A DNA stretch of 64,000 nt, from positions 3,658,001-3,722,000 of the forward strand of contig NZ_CP047028.1 in the NCBI RefSeq assembly GCF_009796865.1, given 5' to 3'. Positions 25,551 through 33,858 of this stretch are shown here, in pieces. The translations under genes and the position numbers were made by a program. This DNA is from Formosa sp. L2A11 (GTDB lineage Bacteria > Bacteroidota > Bacteroidia > Flavobacteriales > Flavobacteriaceae). The notes under the pieces are model-generated. The model saw only the letters and a program-made list of their open reading frames with translations. It was not told the DNA's origin and made no database searches. The number at the start of each line of letters is the position of its first letter. The stretch's first letter is position 1.

Positions 25551-26945
25551 ATGAGTAGAAAAAATCTACAACATATTACTTTAAAGACTGCAGAAAGTGC
25601 GACAAAAAATCTTCAGGATAACGTCAAATTTTCTTCGGGAGATCATACTATAAAATCTGTATATTCTAAAACAGATCTTGAACATGTAAATCATTTAAAT
25701 TTTGCCGCTGGAATGCCGCCATATTTACGCGGAATCTCATCAACTATGTATGTCACATCTCCTTGGGACACACATTTGCATACCACATTAACTTCTACAG
25801 ATAATTTTAATTGTTTTTTAAAGGATAGATTTACTGCTGGACAACGTGAGTTTCTATTAGAAATCTCTACTAAAAACGAATTTACCCCAGAAACTTTAGA
25901 CGATTTTAAAGCGCTTTTTAAAGATATTCCGCTACAAGACATTAGTTTTTATTTTAATACTAACACTTGTATTTTACCACTTTTAGCATTCTTTATTACA
26001 ACAGCAGAATCTCAAAATTTAAAACTTGCTTTTTTAAAAGGAGGATATAATATTGATGCTATTACAAATTTAAACACTCTAAAAACAACTAAAAATTCAA
26101 GTTTAGAGGCTTTAGTTTTTTCAAACACCTATTTACCTCTTTTTAATCGTATTTCTATATCTACGGCTTCATTACAAAATCAGATTTTTAATCCAGAAAT
26201 AGAATTAGCGATACTGCTTATTTGTGGAAATAATCAAATAGAAAAAGGCTTAGATTACGGATTAAAAATAGATGATATTGCCACTCGCCTATCTTTTAGT
26301 TTTTCTATTGGATTGCATTATTTTTCTGAAATCGCGAAACTTCGAGCAGCTAGAATGTTATGGGCTAAAATTGTAAAATCGTATGAGCCTAAAAACGATA
26401 CATCTTTAGCATTACACATAAAAAGCCTTACAAATACCAACACATTACCTAATGCAGACATATATAGTTCTGTAACAAAATCGACTATAAAAGCTGCTTC
26501 TGCTATTTTTGGAGGCTCACAAAGCTTAGAAACACATACGAATAGAAATTCTAGTCCAGAATTAGAACGATTAGACCATAATATACAATGGTATTTAAAA
26601 GAAGAAACTAAAATTACAAAAACAGTCGATCCTTGGGCTGGTAGTTTTTATGTAGAAAAACAAACTCACGATATTGCAATAAAAGCATGGGGAATTTTTG
26701 AAATATATAAAGAAACAGGAACGTTTTCTGAAGCCATTCAAACAGAATTAAATAAATTAAAAACAGATAATTCTCAGAAAAACTCAACAATTACAAAAAC
26801 TGATTGTGATAATACTATTGCAAAAACACATCTTTTAAACATTACAAAAGCAGTTAAACAAAACACGTCTAATGTATTAGAGTTAACCATAGAAGCCGTT
26901 AAAAACGGAGCTAGTTTTATTGAAATTTATAAGGTATTAAATTAA
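25551..26945 (+). CDS. Divergent methylmalonyl-CoA mutase large-subunit barrel domain, B12 domain split off
   Basis: The 464-residue protein aligns by eye with the TIM-barrel part of the catalytic subunit: PPYLRGISSTMYVTSPW (about 57-73), CILPLLAFFI, NRISIS and FSIGLHYFSEIAKLRAARMLWAKI (about 259-282). Residues usual in active enzymes are missing: the Arg of the MYxxRPW motif is Ser, the GTIQND segment is absent, and the SGYH segment that carries the catalytic His reads STAS. The protein ends at the linker before the B12-binding domain, which is a separate gene 7 bases downstream. It may be a pseudoenzyme or a decaying gene whose frame is still open. Codon use looks like its neighbours. Confidence 0.72.
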   Translation: MSRKNLQHITLKTAESATKNLQDNVKFSSGDHTIKSVYSKTDLEHVNHLNFAAGMPPYLRGISSTMYVTSPWDTHLHTTLTSTDNFNCFLKDRFTAGQREFLLEISTKNEFTPETLDDFKALFKDIPLQDISFYFNTNTCILPLLAFFITTAESQNLKLAFLKGGYNIDAITNLNTLKTTKNSSLEALVFSNTYLPLFNRISISTASLQNQIFNPEIELAILLICGNNQIEKGLDYGLKIDDIATRLSFSFSIGLHYFSEIAKLRAARMLWAKIVKSYEPKNDTSLALHIKSLTNTNTLPNADIYSSVTKSTIKAASAIFGGSQSLETHTNRNSSPELERLDHNIQWYLKEETKITKTVDPWAGSFYVEKQTHDIAIKAWGIFEIYKETGTFSEAIQTELNKLKTDNSQKNSTITKTDCDNTIAKTHLLNITKAVKQNTSNVLELTIEAVKNGASFIEIYKVLN

Positions 26946-26952
26946 TATTAGT

Positions 26953-27423
26953 ATGAAAAGTATTGAAAAAACAGACCAATCTTCTTTTTTAAAAGCAAAA
27001 GCGCTTACAGATACTTTTGCAGAACGAGAAGGAAGACGCCCACGTATTTTACTTTCTAAATTAGAACAAAACACCCACGACCTGAATATTAAGCATATTG
27101 CTTCTGCGTATGCAGATCTTGGTTTTGATGTAGACCTTGGTCCTTTATTTCAATCGGCTAAAGATATTTCTAAACAAGCTATAGAAAACGATGTACATGC
27201 CATTCATTTAAATGGCTTGATTCCTAACGCTATACCAATGGTTGCAGAAATTATTGAAGCGCTTAAAACATATAATCGTGACGATATTTTGATCGTTTTA
27301 GATGGAAATCACTTATCTGAAACTGACCATAAAATATTGTATAATCTTGGTGTTCATGTAATATTAAGACCAAACACCACAACAGATATTGCTGCTATTA
27401 AAATTTTAAATGAAGTAAGCTAA
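26953..27423 (+). CDS. Degenerate cobalamin-binding domain of methylmalonyl-CoA mutase
   Basis: The 156 residues correspond to the C-terminal B12-binding domain of the mutase large subunit: FAEREGRRPRILLSKLEQ (about 23-40), then KHIASAYADLGFDVDLGPLF and KDISKQAIENDVHAIHLNG. The cobalt-ligand motif DxHxxG reads NTHDLN, keeping the His and the following Asp but losing the first Asp and the Gly; SxL reads NGL and the GG signature is DG. B12 binding is therefore doubtful. It follows the barrel gene by 7 bases, so the pair looks like one ancestral gene split at its domain linker. Confidence 0.75.
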   Translation: MKSIEKTDQSSFLKAKALTDTFAEREGRRPRILLSKLEQNTHDLNIKHIASAYADLGFDVDLGPLFQSAKDISKQAIENDVHAIHLNGLIPNAIPMVAEIIEALKTYNRDDILIVLDGNHLSETDHKILYNLGVHVILRPNTTTDIAAIKILNEVS

Positions 27424-27512
27424 CATCATCACATACTATATCCATCAATTAAATTTTTATTAGGATTAACCTTCATTTTTATAAACCTTATTTTTGTTTT
27501 AAAGGTTGAAAC

Positions 27513-27740
27513 ATGAATAATAAAACCTTAAAGTCATCCAAAACACAACATATTTTAGAACCATTTTGGGTTTATGAATGGCTTTAGCAGCTATTGGTCA
27601 TCTTACATTTCAGCATGAATAATTTAAAGCACAAGTTCCTTATTGGATCCCCCTGGAAAAGATTAATCTGGTTGTTCTTTTTTAGACTATATTAATTTTT
27701 TTGAGCATTATGGTTTACAGCTACTTTAAAATATTTTAAC
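27513..27740 (+). pseudogene. DoxX-family pseudogene
   Basis: Beginning at ATG 27513, a short frame reads MNNKTLKSSKTQHIL, and after a frameshift near 27555 the next frame reads RTILGL, a TGA (27575-27577), MALAAIGHLTFQHE, a TAA (27620-27622) and FKAQVPYWIPLEKINLVVLF, then a further stop. GIGHLTF and QVPxWxP are typical of DoxX-like membrane proteins. At least one frameshift and two or three stops show decay. The rest of 27424-27926 is AT-rich without another gene I can support. Confidence 0.7.
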
Positions 27741-27926
27741 CATAAACTTCAATAAAAATTTACAATTTTAGTAAGTCCATTTCTAACACACCTAAATTAT
27801 TCCTAAAAACAAGTTATAAAGTCTCACCTTGTTTCCTTCATATTTAGTTATATTTAAGCACATTATCTGCTTTTTTTTTATAGGTAGATAACTCACATTT
27901 TAATCTACAATATATAACAATATTTT

Positions 27927-27950
27927 AATTCGGATAAATTTGTCTGAATT
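27927..27950. promoter_or_regulatory. Rrf2-type operator before the first regulator gene
   Basis: AATTCGGATA (27927-27936) and TGTCTGAATT (27941-27950) are near-perfect inverted arms, a variant of the GGACAA/TTGTCC palindrome found before norZ and nirK. It ends 36 bases before the start codon of the Rrf2 gene, so the gene is probably autoregulated. Confidence 0.65.
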
Positions 27951-27970
27951 AAAATTTGTATCTATATTTG
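27939..27970 (+). promoter_or_regulatory. Promoter of the first Rrf2 gene
   Basis: TATATTTG (27963-27970) matches the Bacteroidota -7 element TAnnTTTG, and TTTG (27939-27942) lies 20 bases upstream as the -33 element. The -33 element is inside the operator arm, so bound regulator would block RNA polymerase. Confidence 0.65.
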
Positions 27971-27986
27971 CTTAAAAATATAATAT

Positions 27987-28421
27987 ATGTTTTCAAAAGC
28001 CTGTGAATACGGCATCAAAGCTTCTATTTTTATAGCCTTAAATTCTTTAGAACACAGACGTGTGGGACCAAAAGAAATATCTAAAGAAATTAATTCTCCT
28101 GAAGCTTTTACTGCAAAAATTTTACAAGCCTTAGTAAGAAACAATATTGTTAATTCTATTAAAGGCGCACACGGTGGTTTTGAAATAGATAAAAAAGATA
28201 TTAAAACCATTATGTTAGCAGATATTGTTAATGCAATTGATGGAGACAATATTTATAAAGGTTGTGGCTTAGGATTACAACAGTGTAATGCAGACAAACC
28301 CTGCCCTATGCATGAAAAATTTAAATTGGTAAGAGCCGAATTGAAAAATTTGTTAGAATCTACAGATTTAGAATCTTTAGCATTAGACATAAAATTAGGA
28401 GAATCCTTTTTAAAAAATTAA
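27987..28421 (+). CDS. Rrf2-family regulator, probable NO/Fe-S sensor (first copy)
   Basis: A 144-residue Rrf2 protein with an N-terminal winged helix (about 1-60) and three cysteines at 93, 100 and 106 in C-x6-C-x5-C, the place where NsrR and IscR bind an iron-sulfur cluster. SIKGAHGGFEI (57-67) is the usual wing. Members with such clusters sense nitric oxide or iron-sulfur status. It lies directly upstream of norZ and behind its own palindromic operator, so I infer an NsrR-like repressor of NO detoxification. A close paralogue with the same cysteine spacing lies at 36465. It could respond to oxygen or iron instead. Confidence 0.88.
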   Translation: MFSKACEYGIKASIFIALNSLEHRRVGPKEISKEINSPEAFTAKILQALVRNNIVNSIKGAHGGFEIDKKDIKTIMLADIVNAIDGDNIYKGCGLGLQQCNADKPCPMHEKFKLVRAELKNLLESTDLESLALDIKLGESFLKN

Positions 28422-28442
28422 AAAAAAATTTACCTGTAAAGA

Positions 28443-28456
28443 GGACAATTTTGTCC
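28443..28456. promoter_or_regulatory. Rrf2-type operator before norZ
   Basis: GGACAA-TT-TTGTCC is a perfect inverted repeat 40 bases upstream of the norZ start codon, identical in its arms to the longer palindrome before nirK. A clear -7 element is not visible here. Confidence 0.7.
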
Positions 28457-28495
28457 GAATTAAACTTAAATTAATGAACTAACTATTTTTTAATC

Positions 28496-30745
28496 ATGAA
28501 CAAAGAAAAAAAACTATGGATCATCTTTGCTGCTGTTGTAGCGATTTCGTTTAGTGTTTTAGGCTATTACGGCTTCGAAATTTATCAACAATCGCCACCT
28601 GTACCTAAAGCAATCGTATCCACCAACGGTGAAACCATTTTTACTGAAAACGATATTCAAGACGGACAAAATATTTGGCAAAGTATTGGAGGCCAAGAAC
28701 TAGGTTCTGTTTGGGGGCACGGTGCCTATGTTGCACCCGATTGGACCGCAGATTGGCTTCACAGAGAAGCTGTATACATCTTAGATTTATATGCTCAGAA
28801 CGATTTTAATAAACCATATGATAAGCTCACAGATGAACAACAAGCAAGCCTAAAAGTACGTCTTCAAAACGATGTTAGAAAAAACACTTTCAATAAAGAA
28901 ACAAACACCATTACTATTAGCGAAAATCGTGTAAAAGCCATTAATCATTTAAGTGAATACTATCATGGGTTATTTACTAACGATCCTACTTTCGATAAAC
29001 TTAGAGCCGACTATGCAATCCCGAAGAACACGATAAAAGATGAAGCTAAAATGCATAAAATGAATGCATTTTTTTTCTGGGCTACTTGGGCAACCGTAAC
29101 CGAAAGACCAAATAGTAAAGTAAGTTATACGCATAACTGGCCTGCAGACGAATTGGTTGGTAACGGACCTACTATGGATTTAATGGTATGGTCTGGTGTA
29201 AGTATTATTTTACTTATTCTATGCATTGGTGTACTTGTTTTTTATCATGTTAAATCTGGAGAAGACGAAGAAACACCACCGCCTGCAGAAGATCCGTTAT
29301 TAAAACAAGGCATGACACCAAGTATGCATTTAATAAAAAAATATTTTTGGGTAGTAACTTTACTTATGGTATTACAAATGTTATTAGGTATAGTAACTGC
29401 ACATTATGGTGTTGAAGGTGATGGATTTTATGGCTTTGCTTTAGATCAGATTTTACCGTACTCGGTAACTAGAACTTGGCATACACAATTGGCTATATTT
29501 TGGATTGCTACAGCATGGTTAGCTACAGGGTTATATATCGCTCCAGCAGTTTCTGGTAAAGATCCAAAATTTCAAAAATTTGGAGTCAACTTCTTATTCA
29601 TAGCACTCCTAATTATTGTATTAGGTTCTATGATTGGACAATGGTTTGGGGTTATGCAAAAACTAAACCTAGTTAATAATTTCTGGTTTGGCCATCAAGG
29701 TTACGAATATGTAGACTTAGGCCGTTTCTGGCAAATCTTCTTATTTGTTGGTCTTCTGCTTTGGTTAGCTTTAATGGTAAGACCCTTATTACCCGTATTA
29801 AAACGTAAAACAGAAGAAAAGAATTTAATTATAATGTTCTTAATATCGTGTACTGCAATCGCGTTATTTTACGCTTCAGGATTAATGTGGGGACAACATA
29901 CCAATTTAGCAATAGCAGAATATTGGAGATGGTGGGTTGTACACTTATGGGTAGAAGGTTTCTTTGAAGTTTTTGCTACAGTTGTTATCGCATTCTTATT
30001 TGTTAGATTAGGCTTATTAAAAACAAAAACAGCCACTTTAAATGTGCTTTTAGCGACTATTATATTTATGTCTGGTGGTATTTTAGGAACCTTTCATCAC
30101 TTATATTTTTCTGGAACACCAAAGGCAATTATGGCCTTAGGAGCTACATTTAGTGCTTTAGAAGTTGTACCACTAACTTTAATTGGTTACGAAGCCTACC
30201 ACAACTATAAATTATCGAAAGCAACCAAATGGATTGTAGATTACAAATGGCCCATTTACTTTATGATAGCCGTGGCATTCTGGAATTTCTTAGGTGCAGG
30301 AATCTTCGGATTTATTATTAATCCACCAATCGCATTATACTATGTGCAAGGTTTAAACACCACACCTTTACACGCACACACTGCTTTATTTGGAGTATAC
30401 GGAATGCTAGGAATTGGATTGATGCTATTTGTACTAAGAAGTTTATACCGCAATGTGCAATGGAACAATAAACTATTAAAAATATCCTTCTGGTCGTTAA
30501 ACTTTGGTTTATTAGGAATGGCATTAATAAGCCTACTTCCTATGGGAATTTGGCAAGCTATTGAAAGTATAGAACACGGCATGTGGTACGCCCGCTCATC
30601 AGAATTAATGCAAAATCCAGACATGATTACCTTAAAATGGTTAAGAACCATTGGCGATGTTATTTTTGCTATAGGAATTGTAACAATTTGCTGGTTTGTA
30701 TTCGACTTAACGTTAAAAAATAAAACACAAAAAAATAACAATTAA
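28496..30745 (+). CDS. norZ: Quinol-dependent nitric oxide reductase
   Basis: A 749-residue single-chain qNor: an N-terminal extension that corresponds to the NorC-like region (about 30-230, with DIQDGQNIWQSIGGQELGSVWGHGAYVAPDWTADWLHRE split over two motifs) followed by about 12-13 membrane helices of the heme-copper NorB core. Conserved histidines occur in RTWHTQLAIFW, GTFHHLYFSG and TPLHAHTALFGVYG. It reduces two NO to N2O with electrons from quinol, in the cytoplasmic membrane. It is preceded by an operator-like palindrome and followed 13 bases later by the RIC gene, so both belong to one NO-induced operon. Confidence 0.94.
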   Translation: MNKEKKLWIIFAAVVAISFSVLGYYGFEIYQQSPPVPKAIVSTNGETIFTENDIQDGQNIWQSIGGQELGSVWGHGAYVAPDWTADWLHREAVYILDLYAQNDFNKPYDKLTDEQQASLKVRLQNDVRKNTFNKETNTITISENRVKAINHLSEYYHGLFTNDPTFDKLRADYAIPKNTIKDEAKMHKMNAFFFWATWATVTERPNSKVSYTHNWPADELVGNGPTMDLMVWSGVSIILLILCIGVLVFYHVKSGEDEETPPPAEDPLLKQGMTPSMHLIKKYFWVVTLLMVLQMLLGIVTAHYGVEGDGFYGFALDQILPYSVTRTWHTQLAIFWIATAWLATGLYIAPAVSGKDPKFQKFGVNFLFIALLIIVLGSMIGQWFGVMQKLNLVNNFWFGHQGYEYVDLGRFWQIFLFVGLLLWLALMVRPLLPVLKRKTEEKNLIIMFLISCTAIALFYASGLMWGQHTNLAIAEYWRWWVVHLWVEGFFEVFATVVIAFLFVRLGLLKTKTATLNVLLATIIFMSGGILGTFHHLYFSGTPKAIMALGATFSALEVVPLTLIGYEAYHNYKLSKATKWIVDYKWPIYFMIAVAFWNFLGAGIFGFIINPPIALYYVQGLNTTPLHAHTALFGVYGMLGIGLMLFVLRSLYRNVQWNNKLLKISFWSLNFGLLGMALISLLPMGIWQAIESIEHGMWYARSSELMQNPDMITLKWLRTIGDVIFAIGIVTICWFVFDLTLKNKTQKNNN

Positions 30746-30758
30746 AATATATAATACT

Positions 30759-31481
30759 ATGGAAGCTATTACACAAAAACACGTAGGTACATTTGTTGCA
30801 GAAGACTTTAGAACTGCAGCTGTATTTACTAAATATGGTATCGACTTTTGCTGTAGAGGAAATCGTTCTTTAGAAGAAGTTTGTAAAAAAAACGGAATTT
30901 TAACGAGTGAATTGGTTGATAGTTTAGAACATGTATTAAACTCTAAAACCGATCAATCTATAGATTACAAATCTTGGCCTTTAGATTTATTAATTGATTA
31001 TATAGAGAAAAAACATCATAGATATGTGGAAGAAAAATCTCCTATAATCAAACAATTTTTAGATAAACTATGTAAAGTTCATGGAGAAAGACATCCTGAG
31101 TTATTTGAAATTAATGAATTATTTACGGCATCTGCTGGTGAATTGGCTCAACATTTAAAGAAAGAAGAACTCGTTTTATTCCCTTTTATAAAAAAACTAC
31201 TAAAGGCAAAAGCAACCAATACACCTTTAGAAGCCCCAGGCTTTGGTACGGTAAAAAATCCAATTGCAATGATGATGCAAGAACACGATAATGAAGGTGT
31301 ACGTTTCAGACAAATTGCAGACATATCAAATAATTACACACCACCTGCAGATGCTTGTAATACTTACAAGGTAACCTTTGCAATGCTAGAAGAGTTTGAG
31401 CAAGATTTACATCTTCATATTCACTTAGAAAACAACATTTTATTTCCTGCTGCCGAAGTTTTAGAAAGCCAGTTTAGTTAA
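30759..31481 (+). CDS. ric: Iron-sulfur cluster repair di-iron protein (RIC/ScdA/YtfE)
   Basis: A 240-residue protein with the N-terminal ScdA domain (FTKYGIDFCCRGNRSLEEVC, about 24-43, with the CC pair) and a hemerythrin-like di-iron domain whose ligands are seen in KKHHRYVEE, HGERHPE, LKKEELVLFPF, MMQEHDNEG and HLHIHLENNILFP. Such proteins protect or repair iron-sulfur clusters damaged by nitric oxide and may release NO or iron. It lies 13 bases after norZ, as expected for a joint NO response, and ahead of a strong terminator. Confidence 0.92.
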   Translation: MEAITQKHVGTFVAEDFRTAAVFTKYGIDFCCRGNRSLEEVCKKNGILTSELVDSLEHVLNSKTDQSIDYKSWPLDLLIDYIEKKHHRYVEEKSPIIKQFLDKLCKVHGERHPELFEINELFTASAGELAQHLKKEELVLFPFIKKLLKAKATNTPLEAPGFGTVKNPIAMMMQEHDNEGVRFRQIADISNNYTPPADACNTYKVTFAMLEEFEQDLHLHIHLENNILFPAAEVLESQFS

Positions 31482-31500
31482 TAAAAGTAATTAATGTCTT

Positions 31501-31540
31501 AAATTCCGGGTGTATAATTAATATATACCCCGGAATTTTT
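31501..31540 (+). terminator. Intrinsic terminator of the norZ-ric operon
   Basis: AAATTCCGGG with following bases pairs with TACCCCGGAATTT, leaving an AT-rich loop, and is followed by TTTTT. It lies 19 bases after ric, so the membrane protein gene at 31556 may have its own promoter or depend on read-through. Confidence 0.8.
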
Positions 31541-31555
31541 TAGTTTATATTGTTC

Positions 31556-32779
31556 ATGACACTTAAACCCCTTTTTCTTGTTTGCCTATTAAATTTTCTA
31601 ATTGCAGCAGCAATGGGACTGGCCATGCGTTTTGTTTATATATATCCGCTTGATCTTAATTATCGATTTTTAACACATGCACATTCGCATACTGCCATGT
31701 TAGGTTGGGTGTATTTAATGCTTTTTACACTTATTACACATCATTTTGTGCCAAATCCGAAATCTGTTTTTACCAAGCTATTTTGGGTAACAGAATTTGC
31801 AGTGTTAGGCATGCTAATTAGTTTCCCGTTTCAAGGTTATGCCGCTGTATCTATAACGTTTTCTACTTTACACATTTTTTGTAGTTATTATTTTGTCCGT
31901 TTAATTTTTAAACACGCTCAAATTGAAAATAATTTAACAAGAACACTGTTAAAAACGGCCTTAGTTTTTATGTTAGTTTCTACAATTGGCGTCTGGTGTT
32001 TAGGACCTGCTGTTGGAATTTTAGGACAAGCTTCAGCCTTTTATCAAATCGCCATTCAATTCTTTTTACACTTTCAATTTAATGGTTGGTTTTTAATTGG
32101 TTTACTCGCTTTATTATTTAACCGATTTCAAATTAAAGAAAATGTAAATACTAAACGTTTTTATATACTTCTAGTGATCTCAACCATTAGTACACTCGCA
32201 TTACCCGTAAGTTGGTATGCTCCTCATCCCATCTTAAATATTATAAATAGCATAGGCGTATTGTGCCAATTGGGTGCTTTGTACTATTTTTTTAAATTAG
32301 TAAAACCAAAATTTGCAACACTAACCTATCAAAATTCTAAACTTTTAAAATACTTATATACATTTTCTTTAGGGTCGTTTGTATTCAAAATAATATTGCA
32401 AAGCAGTTCGTTTATACCTGCTGTGGCATTAATGGCCAAACAGCAGCATAATTTTGTTATTGGTTTTATTCATTTAACCATGCTTGGCGTGGTTTCTGGA
32501 TTTCTGTTTGCCTTTTTAATTCATACAAAAATAGCTTACCAACCCAAATATTTTACTTGGGGCGTTTACAGTTTTATCTTAGGTTTCTTAGGTACAGAAG
32601 GTATTTTATTTTTGCAAGGGGTATTATTTACTTTTGAAATTGGCTTAATGCCGAAATATTACCTTTTACTTTTTATACTTAGTACTTTTTTAGTATTTGG
32701 GATACTCCTTATAATTATGAGTATATTACATACAAATACAAACTATAATGACAGACAAAAAACCATTAAAACGACATAA
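31556..32779 (+). CDS. Heme-copper-oxidase-fold membrane protein of unknown function
   Basis: I start this gene at ATG 31556 rather than the in-frame TTG six bases earlier; it encodes 407 residues with about 12 membrane segments. RFLTHAHSHTAMLGWVYLMLF (about 37-57) has the His-rich LGW motif of small proteins related to subunit I of cytochrome oxidases and NO reductases, and FFLHFQFNGWFLIG and MAKQQHNFVIGFIHLTMLG carry further histidines. It lacks the length of a full oxidase. Its place between the NO reductase/RIC genes and a hemerythrin gene, which it overlaps by 32 bases, points to a role in NO or oxygen metabolism. NnrS was considered but its motifs are not seen. Confidence 0.65.
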   Translation: MTLKPLFLVCLLNFLIAAAMGLAMRFVYIYPLDLNYRFLTHAHSHTAMLGWVYLMLFTLITHHFVPNPKSVFTKLFWVTEFAVLGMLISFPFQGYAAVSITFSTLHIFCSYYFVRLIFKHAQIENNLTRTLLKTALVFMLVSTIGVWCLGPAVGILGQASAFYQIAIQFFLHFQFNGWFLIGLLALLFNRFQIKENVNTKRFYILLVISTISTLALPVSWYAPHPILNIINSIGVLCQLGALYYFFKLVKPKFATLTYQNSKLLKYLYTFSLGSFVFKIILQSSSFIPAVALMAKQQHNFVIGFIHLTMLGVVSGFLFAFLIHTKIAYQPKYFTWGVYSFILGFLGTEGILFLQGVLFTFEIGLMPKYYLLLFILSTFLVFGILLIIMSILHTNTNYNDRQKTIKTT

Positions 32780-33212
32780 AGCTTTACAACCGTTAAGTAG
32801 AGAGCATCATCAGGGTTTGCTATTATCTTGGAAAATAAGAACAGGATTAAAAAAAGGAATTGAATTTGATCGTATAAAAACCTACGCTAATTGGTTTTAC
32901 AAGGTTCATTTAATACCTCATTTTAATATGGAAGAAACTCATGTTTTTTCAATTTTAGAAGAAGGTCATACGTGCCGCCAACAAGCGATTAGAGAACATA
33001 AACAGTTAGAAAAATTATTTAGTTTACACTCTAATTTAGAAGATAACTTAATAGATATTGCAGATACTCTAGAGCAACATATTCGTTTTGAAGAACGAAT
33101 ATTATTTCCAGAAATTCAAAAAATTGCGACCGAAACGCAAATCAAACTCATAGAAGAGATTCATTACGAAACAGATTTTGAAGACAATCTTACAGATGAA
33201 TTCTGGAAATAA
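32748..33212 (+). CDS. Hemerythrin-domain protein
   Basis: A 154-residue helical protein with the hemerythrin-like ligand pattern LSREHHQGLLL (about 16-26), HLIPHFNMEETHVF (about 54-67), REHKQLEKLF and LEQHIRFEERILFPEI (about 107-122). These di-iron or iron-binding proteins often bind oxygen or NO, or guard against them. The gene starts 32 bases inside the upstream membrane-protein gene, so the two are translationally coupled. It converges on the SCO gene 18 bases away; I see only a weak short hairpin between them. Confidence 0.82.
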   Translation: MTDKKPLKRHKALQPLSREHHQGLLLSWKIRTGLKKGIEFDRIKTYANWFYKVHLIPHFNMEETHVFSILEEGHTCRQQAIREHKQLEKLFSLHSNLEDNLIDIADTLEQHIRFEERILFPEIQKIATETQIKLIEEIHYETDFEDNLTDEFWK

Positions 33213-33230
33213 CTCGCATTGTAAATACAA

Positions 33231-33842
33231 TTACATTTCACTTACAGCTTTTTCAATATTTTGAATAGTAGCATCAGAATTTACCCCTAAACCTTCTTGT
33301 TGAAAAACCAATTCTCCAGCAGCGTTAAACACACTAATAATATTGGAGTGAGAAAAATCCATTGGAGAAATCTCTTTATATTTCACAGCTAAAACTGCAG
33401 CGAATTCTCTGGTATTTTGTTCTGAAGATCTTAAAAATGTCCAAGGCTCTTCGTCCATAAAATTTTCTTTAGCAAAAGCTTTTAAACGTTCTGGCGTATC
33501 TGTTTCAGGATCTATACTTACAAAAATCATGTTCACTTTACCTTTGGTCGATTCTGGTAATTGTTTTTCAATATTACGCATATCTGCAACCAATCTAGGG
33601 CAGGCTGCTTTACAAGTTGTGTAAATCATAACCATAACTAACACATCTCCTTTTAAATCTTTAAGCTGAATATCTTTACCATTTTGATTGGTCCATGTTG
33701 AAGGTAAATTATAAATAGACATATCTGAAATCTCTTCAGATTGTTTTGAAACTTCATTAACTCCTGTTACTTGTTTTGTGTCTTGTTTACAAGACATTAC
33801 TCCTAAACATAGCATACAAAATACTAAAATATATGTTTTCAT
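33231..33842 (-). CDS. SCO1/SenC-family copper chaperone
   Basis: A 203-residue lipoprotein (FCMLCLGVMSC, Cys about 18) with the thioredoxin-like SCO fold: YTTCKAACPRLVADM holds the CxxxC copper or redox pair (about 94-98), IFVSIDPETDTPERLKAF is conserved, and the copper-ligand His is probably in DFSHSNIISVF (about 163). SCO proteins deliver copper to, or reduce thiols at, copper centres in the periplasm. As the third gene of the nirK operon, it probably matures the copper sites of NirK rather than cytochrome oxidase, which is inference from context. Confidence 0.9.
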   Translation of the reverse strand: MKTYILVFCMLCLGVMSCKQDTKQVTGVNEVSKQSEEISDMSIYNLPSTWTNQNGKDIQLKDLKGDVLVMVMIYTTCKAACPRLVADMRNIEKQLPESTKGKVNMIFVSIDPETDTPERLKAFAKENFMDEEPWTFLRSSEQNTREFAAVLAVKYKEISPMDFSHSNIISVFNAAGELVFQQEGLGVNSDATIQNIEKAVSEM

Positions 33843-33858
33843 TTTATTTCTTTTTTAA

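Noticed and set aside
27962..28249. Minus-strand frame of 95 codons opposite the first Rrf2 gene
   Set aside because: It lies fully inside a conserved gene and covers its promoter; composition shows no sign of a real protein.
33213..33230. Short TTGTA/TACAA hairpin between the hemerythrin and SCO genes as a terminator
   Set aside because: Only five base pairs, AT-only apart from one G-C pair, and no T-run; too weak to call.
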